Shown piece after piece: positions 37,679 to 47,939 of a DNA stretch of 64,000 bases. A model generated the notes under the pieces. The model saw only the letters and a list, made by a program, of their open reading frames with translations. It was not told the DNA's origin and did no database searches. The first letter of the stretch is position 1; the number at the start of each line of letters is the position of its first letter. The position numbers and the translations under genes are program-made. The stretch covers positions 930,001 through 994,000 of the forward strand of contig RCTD01000022.1 in NCBI GenBank assembly GCA_014898415.1, in the 5' to 3' direction. The DNA comes from Stromatinia cepivora (lineage: Eukaryota; Ascomycota; Leotiomycetes; Helotiales; Sclerotiniaceae).

Positions 37679-37841
37679 TGTTAATAAGTTATATTGAATA
37701 GATAGGAAAGCATTATTTTTATAAGGTTATCTGGTTAGAAGCTATTATACAGGTTGTGTGATTCGGTAGAATCATGTGCAGACTAATCCCATTATAGTAT
37801 AGTCCTATGCTTAGATATACGGTATGATCCAAAATCCAACA
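37679..37841 (-). repeat. Right LTR of element E (163 bp)
   Basis: Starts TGTTAATAAGTTATATTGAA, ends AAAATCCAACA. Differs from the left LTR by transitions only, as far as compared. Confidence 0.85.
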
Positions 37842-37846
37842 AAAGA

Positions 37847-39014
37847 GTTATTTTACCCAAAGATCATTCAAAAAGCTGGATTTCCTAATTCAAGGAAGAT
37901 TCAAGATTATTAATCGATTTAGGAGTTCTTTCAAATTCGAACTCCCGATTATAATGAAAATTCATTCTGTTTTTCTTTCAGATCGATTATACAAAATATA
38001 TAATAATCTTTTTCTTAATCAAATATTCGAATTACCTTTGTTTATTAATATAATTAATAATTCGGAATAGAAAATAAAGAAAATCTTAATAATAAAGAAA
38101 ATATAAAAAATCCTATTATATCGAATCTTATAGTTTAATAACGATATTGATCTTATTTAATATCCTATTTCTGATCTTAAAACATCATTATATTTCTTAT
38201 ACAATTTTTATTTGATTAATCCAATATTATTTGATTCTTTTAATCAATTAATTAATTGAATAAAGCTTTATAAAAATGGAAAGGATAATTATAATTATAT
38301 AAATAACGATTCATTTATAAAACTAAGGAAAAGAAAAGTGTTCTTTAATTCAATAAATTAAATATTATGATTTTATAATAGTATATATATATATGATTGC
38401 AAAAGAATCGAAAACCTATATAAATTCGAAGGAATTTGATTATATATATATATAGTCTAAACTTTATATAATAAATGAACTATTATTATTAAGATAATAC
38501 AAAGATAATATATTTTAAAACTTATATTTATTATCATTTCAAAAATCATATAAAAGAGAAGCTTAAATATAGTAAAAACGAAATATAACATTACTCCTAT
38601 CGATTTTGTTCAATTTGATTGATTTAATTAATTAATTAATCAATTTGATCAATTTGATTGAGTAATCTGATCGATTTCGGAATTGATTATATTAATCATC
38701 TATTATCATTACATTATAATTCAATCTTTTCTCTTTTCTATTGAAACTTTTTCCTTTCAAAGATTCTCCAAATCAAGGAGAATATAAATTAATATTAATT
38801 TATTCAATTGATGAATAATTTGATCAATTTGATCAATTCATTTATTATCTTGATCAATTTGATCAATTTCTAATAAATTAATCAAATCAATCAAAATAAT
38901 CAATTTAATTGATTTAGGGTTTATAAATCTTTACAAAATCTAGTTTTTAATGAAATAATAAAGAAATAAAGAAATAAAACATTTAAAGATAAGTTTTTCT
39001 AAAAGGAGAAGTAA
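37847..39014 (+). other. B2 3' internal region
   Basis: Full-length reverse-complement match to B1 17490-18536 plus 20217-20330. Contains the same GATCAATTTGATCAA-type repeats (38640-38660, 38820-38880) and ends in AAAAGGAGAAG, the polypurine tract before the LTR (39001-39011). Confidence 0.6.
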
Positions 39015-39298
39015 TATTACAAATTGTAAATTACAAAAGATTAATTATATAATATTTTTTATTTTTTATATCAATTGATAAATTAATTATTTATATATAT
39101 ATATTACAATTTATATAATTTAGTATAATAAAATAATGATTCTAATAATATATATATACAATCTTGTAATTTATGGATAGATATTTATATATATATATAT
39201 CTAATCGTTTTTTACAAGCTATAATTCTTCAATTGTAGATTCTAAGGAATATAATTGACTCTGTTTATTCAGCTCTACTACGGCTCTTGTGCGTCACA
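39015..39298 (+). repeat. 3' LTR of B2 (284 bp)
   Basis: Inverse orientation to the B1 LTRs, as expected from the opposite orientation of the two copies. Its right 60 bases (GCTCTACTACGGCTCTTGTG, then CGTCACA) are the least mutated version of this LTR end in the window. Confidence 0.85.
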
Positions 39299-39676
39299 AC
39301 TATCTCCTTTGTAATTCAATTAATAGAATGCAAATCAATTGATAGATTATCATTATAATAACTAAAAAGCATCGAATTCAAAACAGTAAATCGAGATTTG
39401 TGATTTGATGGGTAATATTATCGACGTTTTTCAGTTATAGCAAAATCGATGTAAATAGAGATTTGAAATGGGATAGTATGAGAAGGGATTTATAATATAA
39501 ATCAAGTTTGAATAACGAATAAGAAAGTATTGGAAGAGAATTAAAGAGATAAAAGATCGAAAAAAAAGGAATATAATTATTATAGATATTGAAAGTAGTG
39601 TTTAGCTTGTGTATATATATTATCTGATACGGCGGCCGCTAAACTCGGGGGGGCAAGTACCACGACTGAGATTATA
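39299..39676. other. AT-rich flank with a GC-rich spot
   Basis: No gene. A sharply GC-rich spot at about 39628-39672 contains GCGGCCGC and a run of seven G. It lies at the edge of the repeat block and its origin is unclear. Confidence 0.4.
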
Positions 39677-40030
39677 TAATAAATATATATAAAATATAAA
39701 TAATTTATAAATTTGTAAATAATCTATAAATAATTTATAGATAATATATTTATTTATAGATAAACAAATAATCTACAAATTATTTACAAATAATCTATAG
39801 ATAATTTACAAATAACTCGCAAATTATCCATCTACCCACAAATAATTCGTTAATCTATAAATAAATAGATAATTTGTAAATAAATAAATAATTTGTAAAT
39901 AAATAGATAATTTATAAATAATCTATAGATATCCATTTACAAATTAGATTATTTTAAAATCTCAATGAATAATCCACAGAATAGGTAGATTATTCAACGA
40001 ATAATCTGTAGAACGGATTATCCACAGGTA
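39677..40030. repeat. Degenerate AT-rich minisatellite at the composition boundary
   Basis: About 350 bp of imperfect repeats of an 11-14 bp unit like AATAATTTGTAAATA or AATAATCTATAGATA. The unit becomes more GC-containing to the right (AATAATCCACAGA, GGATTATCCACAGG). It sits exactly where AT-rich transposon DNA gives way to ordinary sequence. Confidence 0.7.
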
Positions 40031-41686
40031 CCTATGGGTTGCGGGTAATTTATACGCAGCCTACGAAGAATGGAATAGATCAGTCTTTGCTGCGCGTAAA
40101 ATGACCTGGCTTATGAGTACGATTCCTCAAGCTAAGAGCGACGCCGTCTAGAATAAGAACGCGCGAGAGCTGAATGTTTTCATGTTCGAGTTTTGAAAAT
40201 ATGATTTTTCTATTCGCTGCCCCCAAAAATGCAGTGATTTCCACATCTATGGTTCTGTTTGTAGTCACAGTGAGATATAAAAGGCACTAGCATGGGATCC
40301 CCGGACCTGTATCGATATTGAAAGCTATTTTTTGGGAATTAGAAGGTGCCCAAGCTCTGTGGTCACAACACTTTCATAGTCTATCCAGGCATTTGTGAAT
40401 GTACATTGGTATAAGAGTTTTTAGGAGAGGGATAATGCTGTAGAGAAAGGAGGAGAAGATAAGTGAGGAGAAAAGGTAATAGAAATAGTGATAAAATGAG
40501 GGTGACAGCAGAGATATACATTTGTGTAGTAGGATTAAACAACAGTGATAGACTGAATATATGACAGTCTATTCGTTTCGTTGAATTCATTAAGAATACT
40601 TTAGATACAGAGGTTGTGGTACCTATCATCTAGGAATCGTGGCTGAGTTATTGGCTCTTTACTTCGTGCTCCATTAAATCGTCGAGTGTTTGATGATGGT
40701 ACAAACTCATGATGCACTCGCTAATTCTGTATCCAAATATTATTGAGAAAATTTGACGAGGGATTCACAGTGCTTCAATCTTTGTAACTTATAAAAATAT
40801 TGGTGAATGAGTGATTGAGTGGATACTAATACCTATTAGTATAGGTACTCAAAGTCAAATCCAAGCTCTGCTTTCAATAGTTCCGACCAAAGACCGATAA
40901 TGAGAGATTCTTAAACTCATCTGTAACATATATTCGCATATCCGCTGAAATTATCAAACCATATATCTACGAAGATTCGCAGCTTTGCAAACATTGAAAC
41001 CTATCGAGTCTGGGCTTCGGCCTATATTGACAAAAACCCCAAGTTTAAATACGCATAAGATGACACCAACTAAGCGTAATATCATTGTTGGAAGAAAATA
41101 TGCATCTCGGTTATCTTCCTGCAAATTCCAATGTGCGACATAGTCTTAGCCAGAAAATGTGGCTTTGAGGCTTCAAATGTGTAAATATTGTATGATTGTA
41201 CGATGTGGAGTGAGATAAAGAATGAGAAGTGAAGAATAAGGGATGGGCGGCGAGACAATGTATATTTCTAGATGAAAGAACGATGAAACTTTTCCCACTC
41301 ACTGATGATGTTTTTCTGGATGTATAAGAAAGAGCGAACGTATAAACACAAGGAAGCTAGGAACATATAGGAGAAATACCTAGTAGATAGGTTTAAAATA
41401 TGATACAAAATCATTTCTATGCAAAAAAGGTTCATATATCTTCCTCCTCCTTTGCAGTACTAATAATGATATTATGGTCAAATTCAAGTCTTGGAGATGC
41501 AGAGTGCAAAGAATCTGGACTAACAGACTAGATGTGGTGTTTTAGTGGTTGAAAAGTTATATAAAATTTTAAATACAATTTAATCTTCTAAATGATTTGA
41601 ATGTTCAAATAATCAAGAAGCCTCTCATCGTCGGACTGCAGTCCGGACTATTTAATACCCTAACAAGATGACATGCTCACTTGCCT
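40031..41686. other. Intergenic, no gene seen
   Basis: Normal base composition. Short frames (for example 40268-40080 minus) resemble no known protein, and no repeat was found. Confidence 0.5.
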
Positions 41687-42811
41687 TTACTCAGTTTTAA
41701 TGACCAACTTGCCAAAATGTTTCTGGTCCCACATATATTGATAAGCCTCCTTAAGCTCATCCAACCCGAATATTTTTTCATCAACCACCGGCTTGATCTT
41801 AATTGCATCAAACGCCCTGTTCATATCCTCAAACAATTCTCGGTTTCCTGGGAGGAAACCTCTAACCGTACAGACGTTCTTTAAACAGTCCAAGAATATC
41901 GGCTCCTGCTCTTTTGCTTGTCCGCCCAAATATCCAATTATACTGATGACGCCCTCAAATCTTATGGCCTTTAGGGACTGTGCCATGGTGTTAGCACCAC
42001 CCACTTCGATAACGTGCGTTACACCGACGGATGATGCAGTGAGGGATTTGGCATGCGCACCCCATTCAGGAGTGGTTTTGTAGTTTGTCACGTGGTCGGC
42101 ACCGAGCTTTTTGAGTGTTGAAGCTTTTGAATCGGAGGAGGTCGTGGCAATTACGGTCGCCCCAGCTGCTTTAGCAAATTGCAAAGCGAATATGCTAACA
42201 CCACCCGTTCCTTGTGTAAGGACCACATCGCCAGGTTCGAGTGGTTTCAATCCGTAGAGAGCATTCCAAGTTGTGAGAGCTGCACATGAAAGCGTAGCCG
42301 CTTCGAGGTAGGAAAGTGAGGAAGGCATATCCACGAGCCCTTTTCGTTAAAGATACCATGTTGACGAAAGGTACCATCTAAGGCACCACCCAAAGTAGAT
42401 TGCATGGCTGATTTGCTGACCGGGCCACCAAAGTAACTTTGGGCGAAAAGAGTAACGACTTTCGCGCCGGGGCTGAATCGAGTTACTTTTGATTCCAACA
42501 GCAAGGACTTCGCCGGCACCGTCAGAGCCGGGAACCACGGCATCTTTAACGTGGATATTGGCCCTAGGAAAAGGAGAACTAGTTAGTTTTTCATATGAAA
42601 GGAAAGCTGCCAAGGATAATGTTAGAAGGCACACAGAACTTACCCTAAGGATTATCAAATCTCTATAATTCAATGAAGCAGCGTGAAATTTGACAAGAAC
42701 ATCGTTGGCGCCCAATTCTGGAAGCGTAGCTTGAGTATATTTTAAGCCATCAAATTTGTCTTTTCTTTGGACCCTCCAAGCTTTGGTAGTTTTAGGGATT
42801 GATTGGGAAAT
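41687..42811 (-). pseudogene. MDR-superfamily alcohol dehydrogenase/quinone oxidoreductase-like gene, broken
   Basis: The protein would be an NAD(P)H-dependent medium-chain oxidoreductase of about 345 residues, of the fungal 'zinc-type alcohol dehydrogenase-like' kind. Seen: N-terminal KTTKAWRVQRKDKFDGLKY, GANDVLVKFHAASLNYRDL, VVPGSDGAGEVLAVG, Rossmann turn TQGTGGVSIFALQFAKAAGA, and a normal C-terminus FGKLVIKTE with stop 41687-41689. An 80-bp GT-AG intron lies at 42564-42643. Damage: no in-frame ATG (ATT at 42811-42809 where Met is expected, TAG further upstream), and frame changes at about 42551, 42491-42496 and 42338-42344. There is no zinc-ligand GHE motif, usual for this branch. The last 215 codons are clean, so the decay is recent or the indels are assembly errors in short homopolymers. 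Confidence 0.8.
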
Positions 42812-43334
42812 GTTGATTAGTTTTCGATATATTGAGCGGAATGGGAAGTCAAAGATCTAGAAAATGCTGTTGATGTGATAGAGATATGGACAGTTGCAAG
42901 ATGCGAGGATATATATAATGAATGTATGTTAGGATACCCACCATAGTGAACGTCTGATGGATTGATTGTTAATCCATAACTTACTATCTCCATGTTTCAT
43001 ATGTAGTAACACCGGAGTTATCACTCTCAACCATCGATGTTGCTTGAGAGTATCTTTTGAGGGGTTCGTTTAACCAGATATGTTGATATGTTGGCAGAGA
43101 ATCGAATGATCAGACTGAGATTACTCATACATAATGATTAATCATATTTTGAAATTCTCCCGAGGTCCATCCCAAGCAGTGAAGTATGTTAGAGAGTAAG
43201 AGATATGACTTCGGCAGCCGGGCTTCGGCAGCCGCATATGTATTGGTGCTTGCTATCAGAGACTTTACCACCAAAGTGTGCGTGGTGAAGGAGACAACAT
43301 GAAAGGGGAAGGCCTTTTTCGCGGTGCCATTTTA
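42812..43334. other. Intergenic, upstream of the broken dehydrogenase gene
   Basis: No gene. A 12-bp direct repeat CTTCGGCAGCCG occurs twice at about 43210-43235. Confidence 0.4.
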
Positions 43335-43535
43335 TCACGTGATAATAATCAATCACCCATGGATGACAAATGTCACGACAAATGACCTAATCATTTGCTT
43401 AAACATTTTCTGGAGATAGAACGGAGATAGACTGGAGATATCATCAATATCTACAGTACCCCCTAGCTGAAATAACAATTGCGGGCATTTCATGTTATTA
43501 TCACGTGCATCGCTCTCATCACGTTCATCACGTGC
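43335..43535. promoter_or_regulatory. Cluster of CACGTG (E-box) motifs
   Basis: CACGTG at 43336-43341, 43502-43507 and 43529-43534, plus a near match CACGTT at 43520-43525, all within 200 bp. CACGTG is bound by fungal bHLH factors (Cbf1/Pho4/SREBP types). The cluster lies about 0.5-0.7 kb upstream of the broken dehydrogenase gene. Function is inference only. Confidence 0.3.
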
Positions 43536-46500
43536 ACATTTCTTATCACCTTCATCCACTAGGATGTCAACTTTGTGAACCTGGTTGACTTCGGCAAAGG
43601 TTATCCATCTGTTCTCACATCGGCTGCAAACGTCCGGCAATCAGTCCATTAGGTATGATTCCAAGAAGTAACATACCTATTCACATACTTTGTAATGGGT
43701 CTTAATGCCTTCGAGATACTACCCCCCCTAGCAACTCATTAAGTACCTTCCTAAGTAAGTAGGAAGAAAATTAACTCAACAAGTCTAGAATTCAATAGCT
43801 CGAGGCATAGCTATAGAGGCTTGAGTTAAGATAAATGAATGAAATTGGAATTGAAGGGATGAGTTTTGGGTATCAATCTCTAACCGCCTTTCGAGCTCTC
43901 TAATTATCTTACCTCGTAATATCGCGGTTTAGTAATGGCGTTCCTGGCGGTTGACGTTTCAGTAAGTGCCAAAGTCCACACAGTTAAGATCAACACTAAG
44001 ATAGGGTTCCATGAAGGATTTTGAAAGGATGACTTTCAAGAATTACTAAACCTACGTGGTTAAGAATTGTGGTGGCATCATATTGACCTAGTCTGAACTA
44101 GTTCAACCTTACAATACTGCGACATTGATCTCATGTCGGCTTCAAATGCAGTATCACATCGCCTCGAGTTATTCAGAGTGACACGACATCAGAGTTGTCA
44201 CTCAAGTTGGTATGCCAACCCATGAATATCAGCGTCTGACCTTAAAAGATATTCCAACTCTCATTGTACAATTTTAACAATCTTCCTATGGGAGCATGTT
44301 TGCATTGAAAAAGGCGTCTCTGACGTTCTTGTTTAGCACGTTGGTCAACACGTGTGGCGGAGGGAAAATGCATCTTACTATGTGATCCCTCCACAATTTC
44401 AACCTAGTTCCAAGTTGGAATCTACTAATCCATACAACTGTTTCGAATCCCTCCGATATCCGTTGTTCGCCATTGAAGGACCGATATGAGTTTCTGCATT
44501 GGTAACAATTTCCCGACCCTCCAAATCCATGTTCTGTGCGATCGAAGATTTGCGATTACCAGATTTTAAGAAACTATGAAAAGAAGGATCTTCAAGTCAG
44601 CTGGTGTTTTGGGAATGAAGTAAGTCATCAATCAAAAACCCGAAGATCATGAAGCTGTAAGATTTATGGTAAGAGGCTCGTTGATCTGGGGTAACAAGGT
44701 AGAAAAAGTGCGGGAACATCGGCCCATCCACCGCAGCGCTTCTTCCGCCCACAGTACAAGGTTCCACCAGAACGTGGAGAGATCGGAGATTTTCCCGTTG
44801 TTTTTATGTTTAAAGTATTGGTCAACTTTGTTCCTGGAAAATCAATTTATCAGTACACGGGTCCAGGCATTCTTTCATCCATGATTCGATAACTTCACGA
44901 CGCACTTAGGAATTGAAGGCTTGGGAAAAGGGGGTTCCCGGAATGGCTCTCTATGTATGAAAATGGCACGTATGTTCACACATCAATAGCAAGCATATTA
45001 AGATTCCCACCTTGATTGCGGCGGATTTCGGCTCCTGACGAGACACGGGCCATATTGCGCTTCTCGGGTGGCTGGCTAAAGCTAGTCATCTAACCAATAC
45101 CTTCGATATGGATCTCGAGACGAAATGCCTACATCATATCTAATCCTGGTATATGACATTAACGAGGGACGAACAGAAAATAGGATGATCATATCTAGCT
45201 ACTAGGAATCGGAACCCCTGCTTAAAATGAGAGAAATAAATAATGCGCATTATGATACAGGTCGAATATCAACAACCAAGGTCAACTAGAAGAACGAAGA
45301 ATTACCGACTCGAAAGTAAGAAAGTTAGATACTCCTGAATTTCATGGGGATGGGCAATTTCACGGGGAAAATCTAACATGGATTTCCTCGGGACTCCGCA
45401 TTTTGGACAATTAACAGCTGCATCTGCATATGGCAGTTCCAATTTTCTCACCCTTTTCACAGGCCTCGCAGCTGATAATACGTGGAGTCTTTTCGATCTG
45501 AAGAAGGACAAACCTTCAAAATTCTGTTGGATGTGCATATTGCATGCTGCACCCCTTCGAAAGCCTGACGTGACCCGACTGTTACCGACCTTGGAGATGA
45601 GATAGAGTGGATTCGTGAATTGTTTATTGATCACGGCTTAAAATGTGACTTTGCTTACGACCTTTCATCCACTCATTATAATCAATATGGAGTTGCCAAG
45701 AAGTTGGGGTCGGGCACAAAGTCACATTGGGATTAGAGCAACATATATGAAGGTGCAAGCGAAAGCATGTGCAGACGAGCAATCTCGAATGAGGTTGAGG
45801 AACATCGGACCGTTTGGTGCTTGGAGGTCAAGTAACCGGGGATAAGAATTAATAATCCAACCAGAAACAATACTGATCATACCACATTTGATTCCTTTTC
45901 GGTACGTTTTGTATAATGTATGGGAATTGACATGCATTCAACACTAGCTAGTACCTAACCTCGCCTAACCTAACGTGTACTCTATCTATACTGATACTGA
46001 ACGTTGTTTGCATGTGTCCGTAACAGCGGCCTTTCCAGAACATGTGTGTATGTGTTCGGTAAGACATTACGAATCGAATGGAATGCTGTGCTGTGCTAAA
46101 AAACTGGAAACTGCTGACCCATTAAGTCAGAATTAGAGTTGACGATTGAGAAGTGGAGAATGAATCATTTGTGGTGCCCGAAGAAAGTTACCTCGGGCTG
46201 AAAATAGCAACCAGAGAGGGGATTTCGACGTACCTCGCGTTAAATATTGACGATGGAACATTTTTACATTACATTCAATACTCGAGTACATACATGGAGT
46301 ATCAAATACGTCTAGTATTGCTTCTAGAAGAACGGGGACCCAAAAAAATGTTGAATTTTCATTGGCGCATTAATTGTCAAATTGGAACTGGAACACCACG
46401 AGTATACACTCACTCATATCAATATAAGAAAAGCTTTCCATTAGAATACTTGCACGATTGAGGTAACAAATTTTCCAGTCATCATTTCATTAATAGATCT

Positions 46501-47939
46501 CTTTACCGCATCACCACTAATTTACGCCACCTTTCTTTTGCACTCGTCTCAACTTGATGTATTTTTGAAAGGGGTGGGAAAGGCAGATCGAAAAGCCATG
46601 GGGAAACAAGGTCTGGAGGGGGAAAGTGTTACACGGATCATTCTTTCGTCCCAACAACGGTAGATCTCGACCTAAAATTTCTTAAATTTTCCCTGGTCAA
46701 TGGTCAATGGTCATATCAACCTCGGAAGAGGGTGTCGATTTGCGGTGACTTGAGGCCTCCCTGATGCTCATTCATCTCGAGAATTTCGAGGGGTTGTCAC
46801 GGATTTCAAGGGGTGTCGATTGTCTTAACAACTTCCTGAATCATTCATTCGTTCATGTACTAGAAACCACAAGAGTTTTTATCCCTGATCCTGTATACTT
46901 GGGGGATTTATTGCGCAAGCTCATGGACTAGAACACTACTAAAACAAAATTAAGAGCTGCCATTTGAAGGATAGAGCCGTTTCCTGCCGACTTAGCTATT
47001 AGCTTGGCTTTCATCCAATCCTCCTCCACCCACTGAATAGACTTTACGGACGGGCGTAAAAAGATTAAGATTTCACGAGAGAGTCACTCCACTTACTCCG
47101 CTACTCACCAACAGTTACCCGAGCTATTAAGGTTACTTGGACCCACCCCATGTCAACCTCAATCAAGTCATGGCAGAATGAACAACGGGGATTGTGAAAT
47201 TATGAATGGAAAAAAAACAAAAACAAAAAACGACACACGACAAGACCACAATATGCTATCATACCTACATGTACCTCGTCACTGGTTGCCTCTCTATTTA
47301 TATCAGTTATCATTGGTTGAGAGATGATATTTCAACAAATTTCAAACCTTGTTCATACCAACCCATCAAAATTCGATTTTCAAGCTTTCGGAAAAAGTAT
47401 GACCGAATGGAAGATATTCGGAGGTGATGCCGCCATGGGGTAGACCCTCCGAGACCAAAAGACAAGCATCTACACACCCTGGATCTATTCGCTGATTTTT
47501 TTGACCCCTGTTCGTTCTCTCCACAGGTTGAGATCAATAAACCTTAGGGAAAAGAAGATGTCTCTTATCCTTTGCCGGTACTTCATGCGAACCCCGCCAT
47601 ATAGTTCACTAGTTCATAGGTTCATAACAGACATATTGTCTTGTCATCTTGTGGCGTTCGAAATTATTATTCTAACTTTTTTTTTATTTCCTCTTCCAAG
47701 AAGGTCCTGCTGATATACAGGGAGTCAAAGCTATATCAATTCCATGCCGTATTCAGGAGATATAGATGCTCGAATCGCTCTTTTGAAACATCTAAGAATC
47801 TCATTTACTCCCATCTTCTCGAAAGGCCATCATCTATCAACCATTAGCTCTGTCAATCATCATTAGAGCTTCCATCGCAGTTAGATTAGAGACTTTTCGA
47901 ATCAACCTTATTCCAGCAACTTTGCGCATCAATTTCAAA
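43536..47939. other. Long intergenic stretch (4.4 kb), no supported gene
   Basis: Ordinary composition, no recognised domain on either strand. The best open frames are 45634-45302 (minus, 110 codons, with a CPKC pair) and 46153-46461 (plus, 102 codons); neither resembles a known family nor has a clear intron structure. The right part must include the XlnR promoter. Two matches to the CreA/CRE1 hexamer SYGGRG (reverse: CTCCAC at 47519-47524 and CCCCGC at 47592-47597) lie 340-420 bp before its ATG; such short sites also occur by chance. Confidence 0.45.

Larger units (their letters stand above)
35848..37841 (-). mobile_element. Non-autonomous LTR element E
   Basis: 1994 bp with two 163-bp LTRs (35848-36010 and 37679-37841) and TSD AAAGA at 35843-35847 and 37842-37846. 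B1 has the empty site near 20335. The interior has no pol motif. Minus strand carries overlapping frames between about 37454 and 36600: a Ser/Pro/Phe-rich part (37454-37182) and a Gly/Arg part (GGAEGRTRGGDYI near 36740). Only moderately RIP-mutated. Orientation is inferred from the coding frames and a short purine tract (CCTAAGGGAGT) next to the left LTR. Confidence 0.82.
34457..39298 (+). mobile_element. Ty3/gypsy element B2, right (3') part with nested F and E
   Basis: Continues B2 directly: B1 carries the uninterrupted version of the junction (AAATATATATCACTTCAAAA on its sense strand). Integrase remains at 34.5-35.25 kb: IIIDRLTKQ near 34820 (consensus VVIDRLTK) and YPQIDNQIE near 35020 (consensus YPQTDGQTE, with RIP changes). 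Interrupted by solo LTR F and element E, then the 3' internal region and a 3' LTR. Confidence 0.82.

Noticed and set aside
34174..39298. Reading 34174-34456 and 39015-39298 as the LTR pair of one element
   Set aside because: The two LTRs are in opposite orientation. 34174-34456 pairs with 11726-17489 (same orientation, TSD TATAT), so it belongs to B1.
40010..40030. TTATCCACAG as a DnaA box or bacterial-type origin
   Set aside because: It is one variant of the degenerate minisatellite unit, and the window is clearly eukaryotic.
45302..45634. Possible small zinc-binding protein (CPKC motif) on minus
   Set aside because: Only one Cys pair, no matching second pair, no family resemblance, no promoter or intron signs; most likely a chance frame.
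46153..46461. Open frame of 102 codons on plus
   Set aside because: No recognisable domain and no coding signature beyond length; left out as unsupported.
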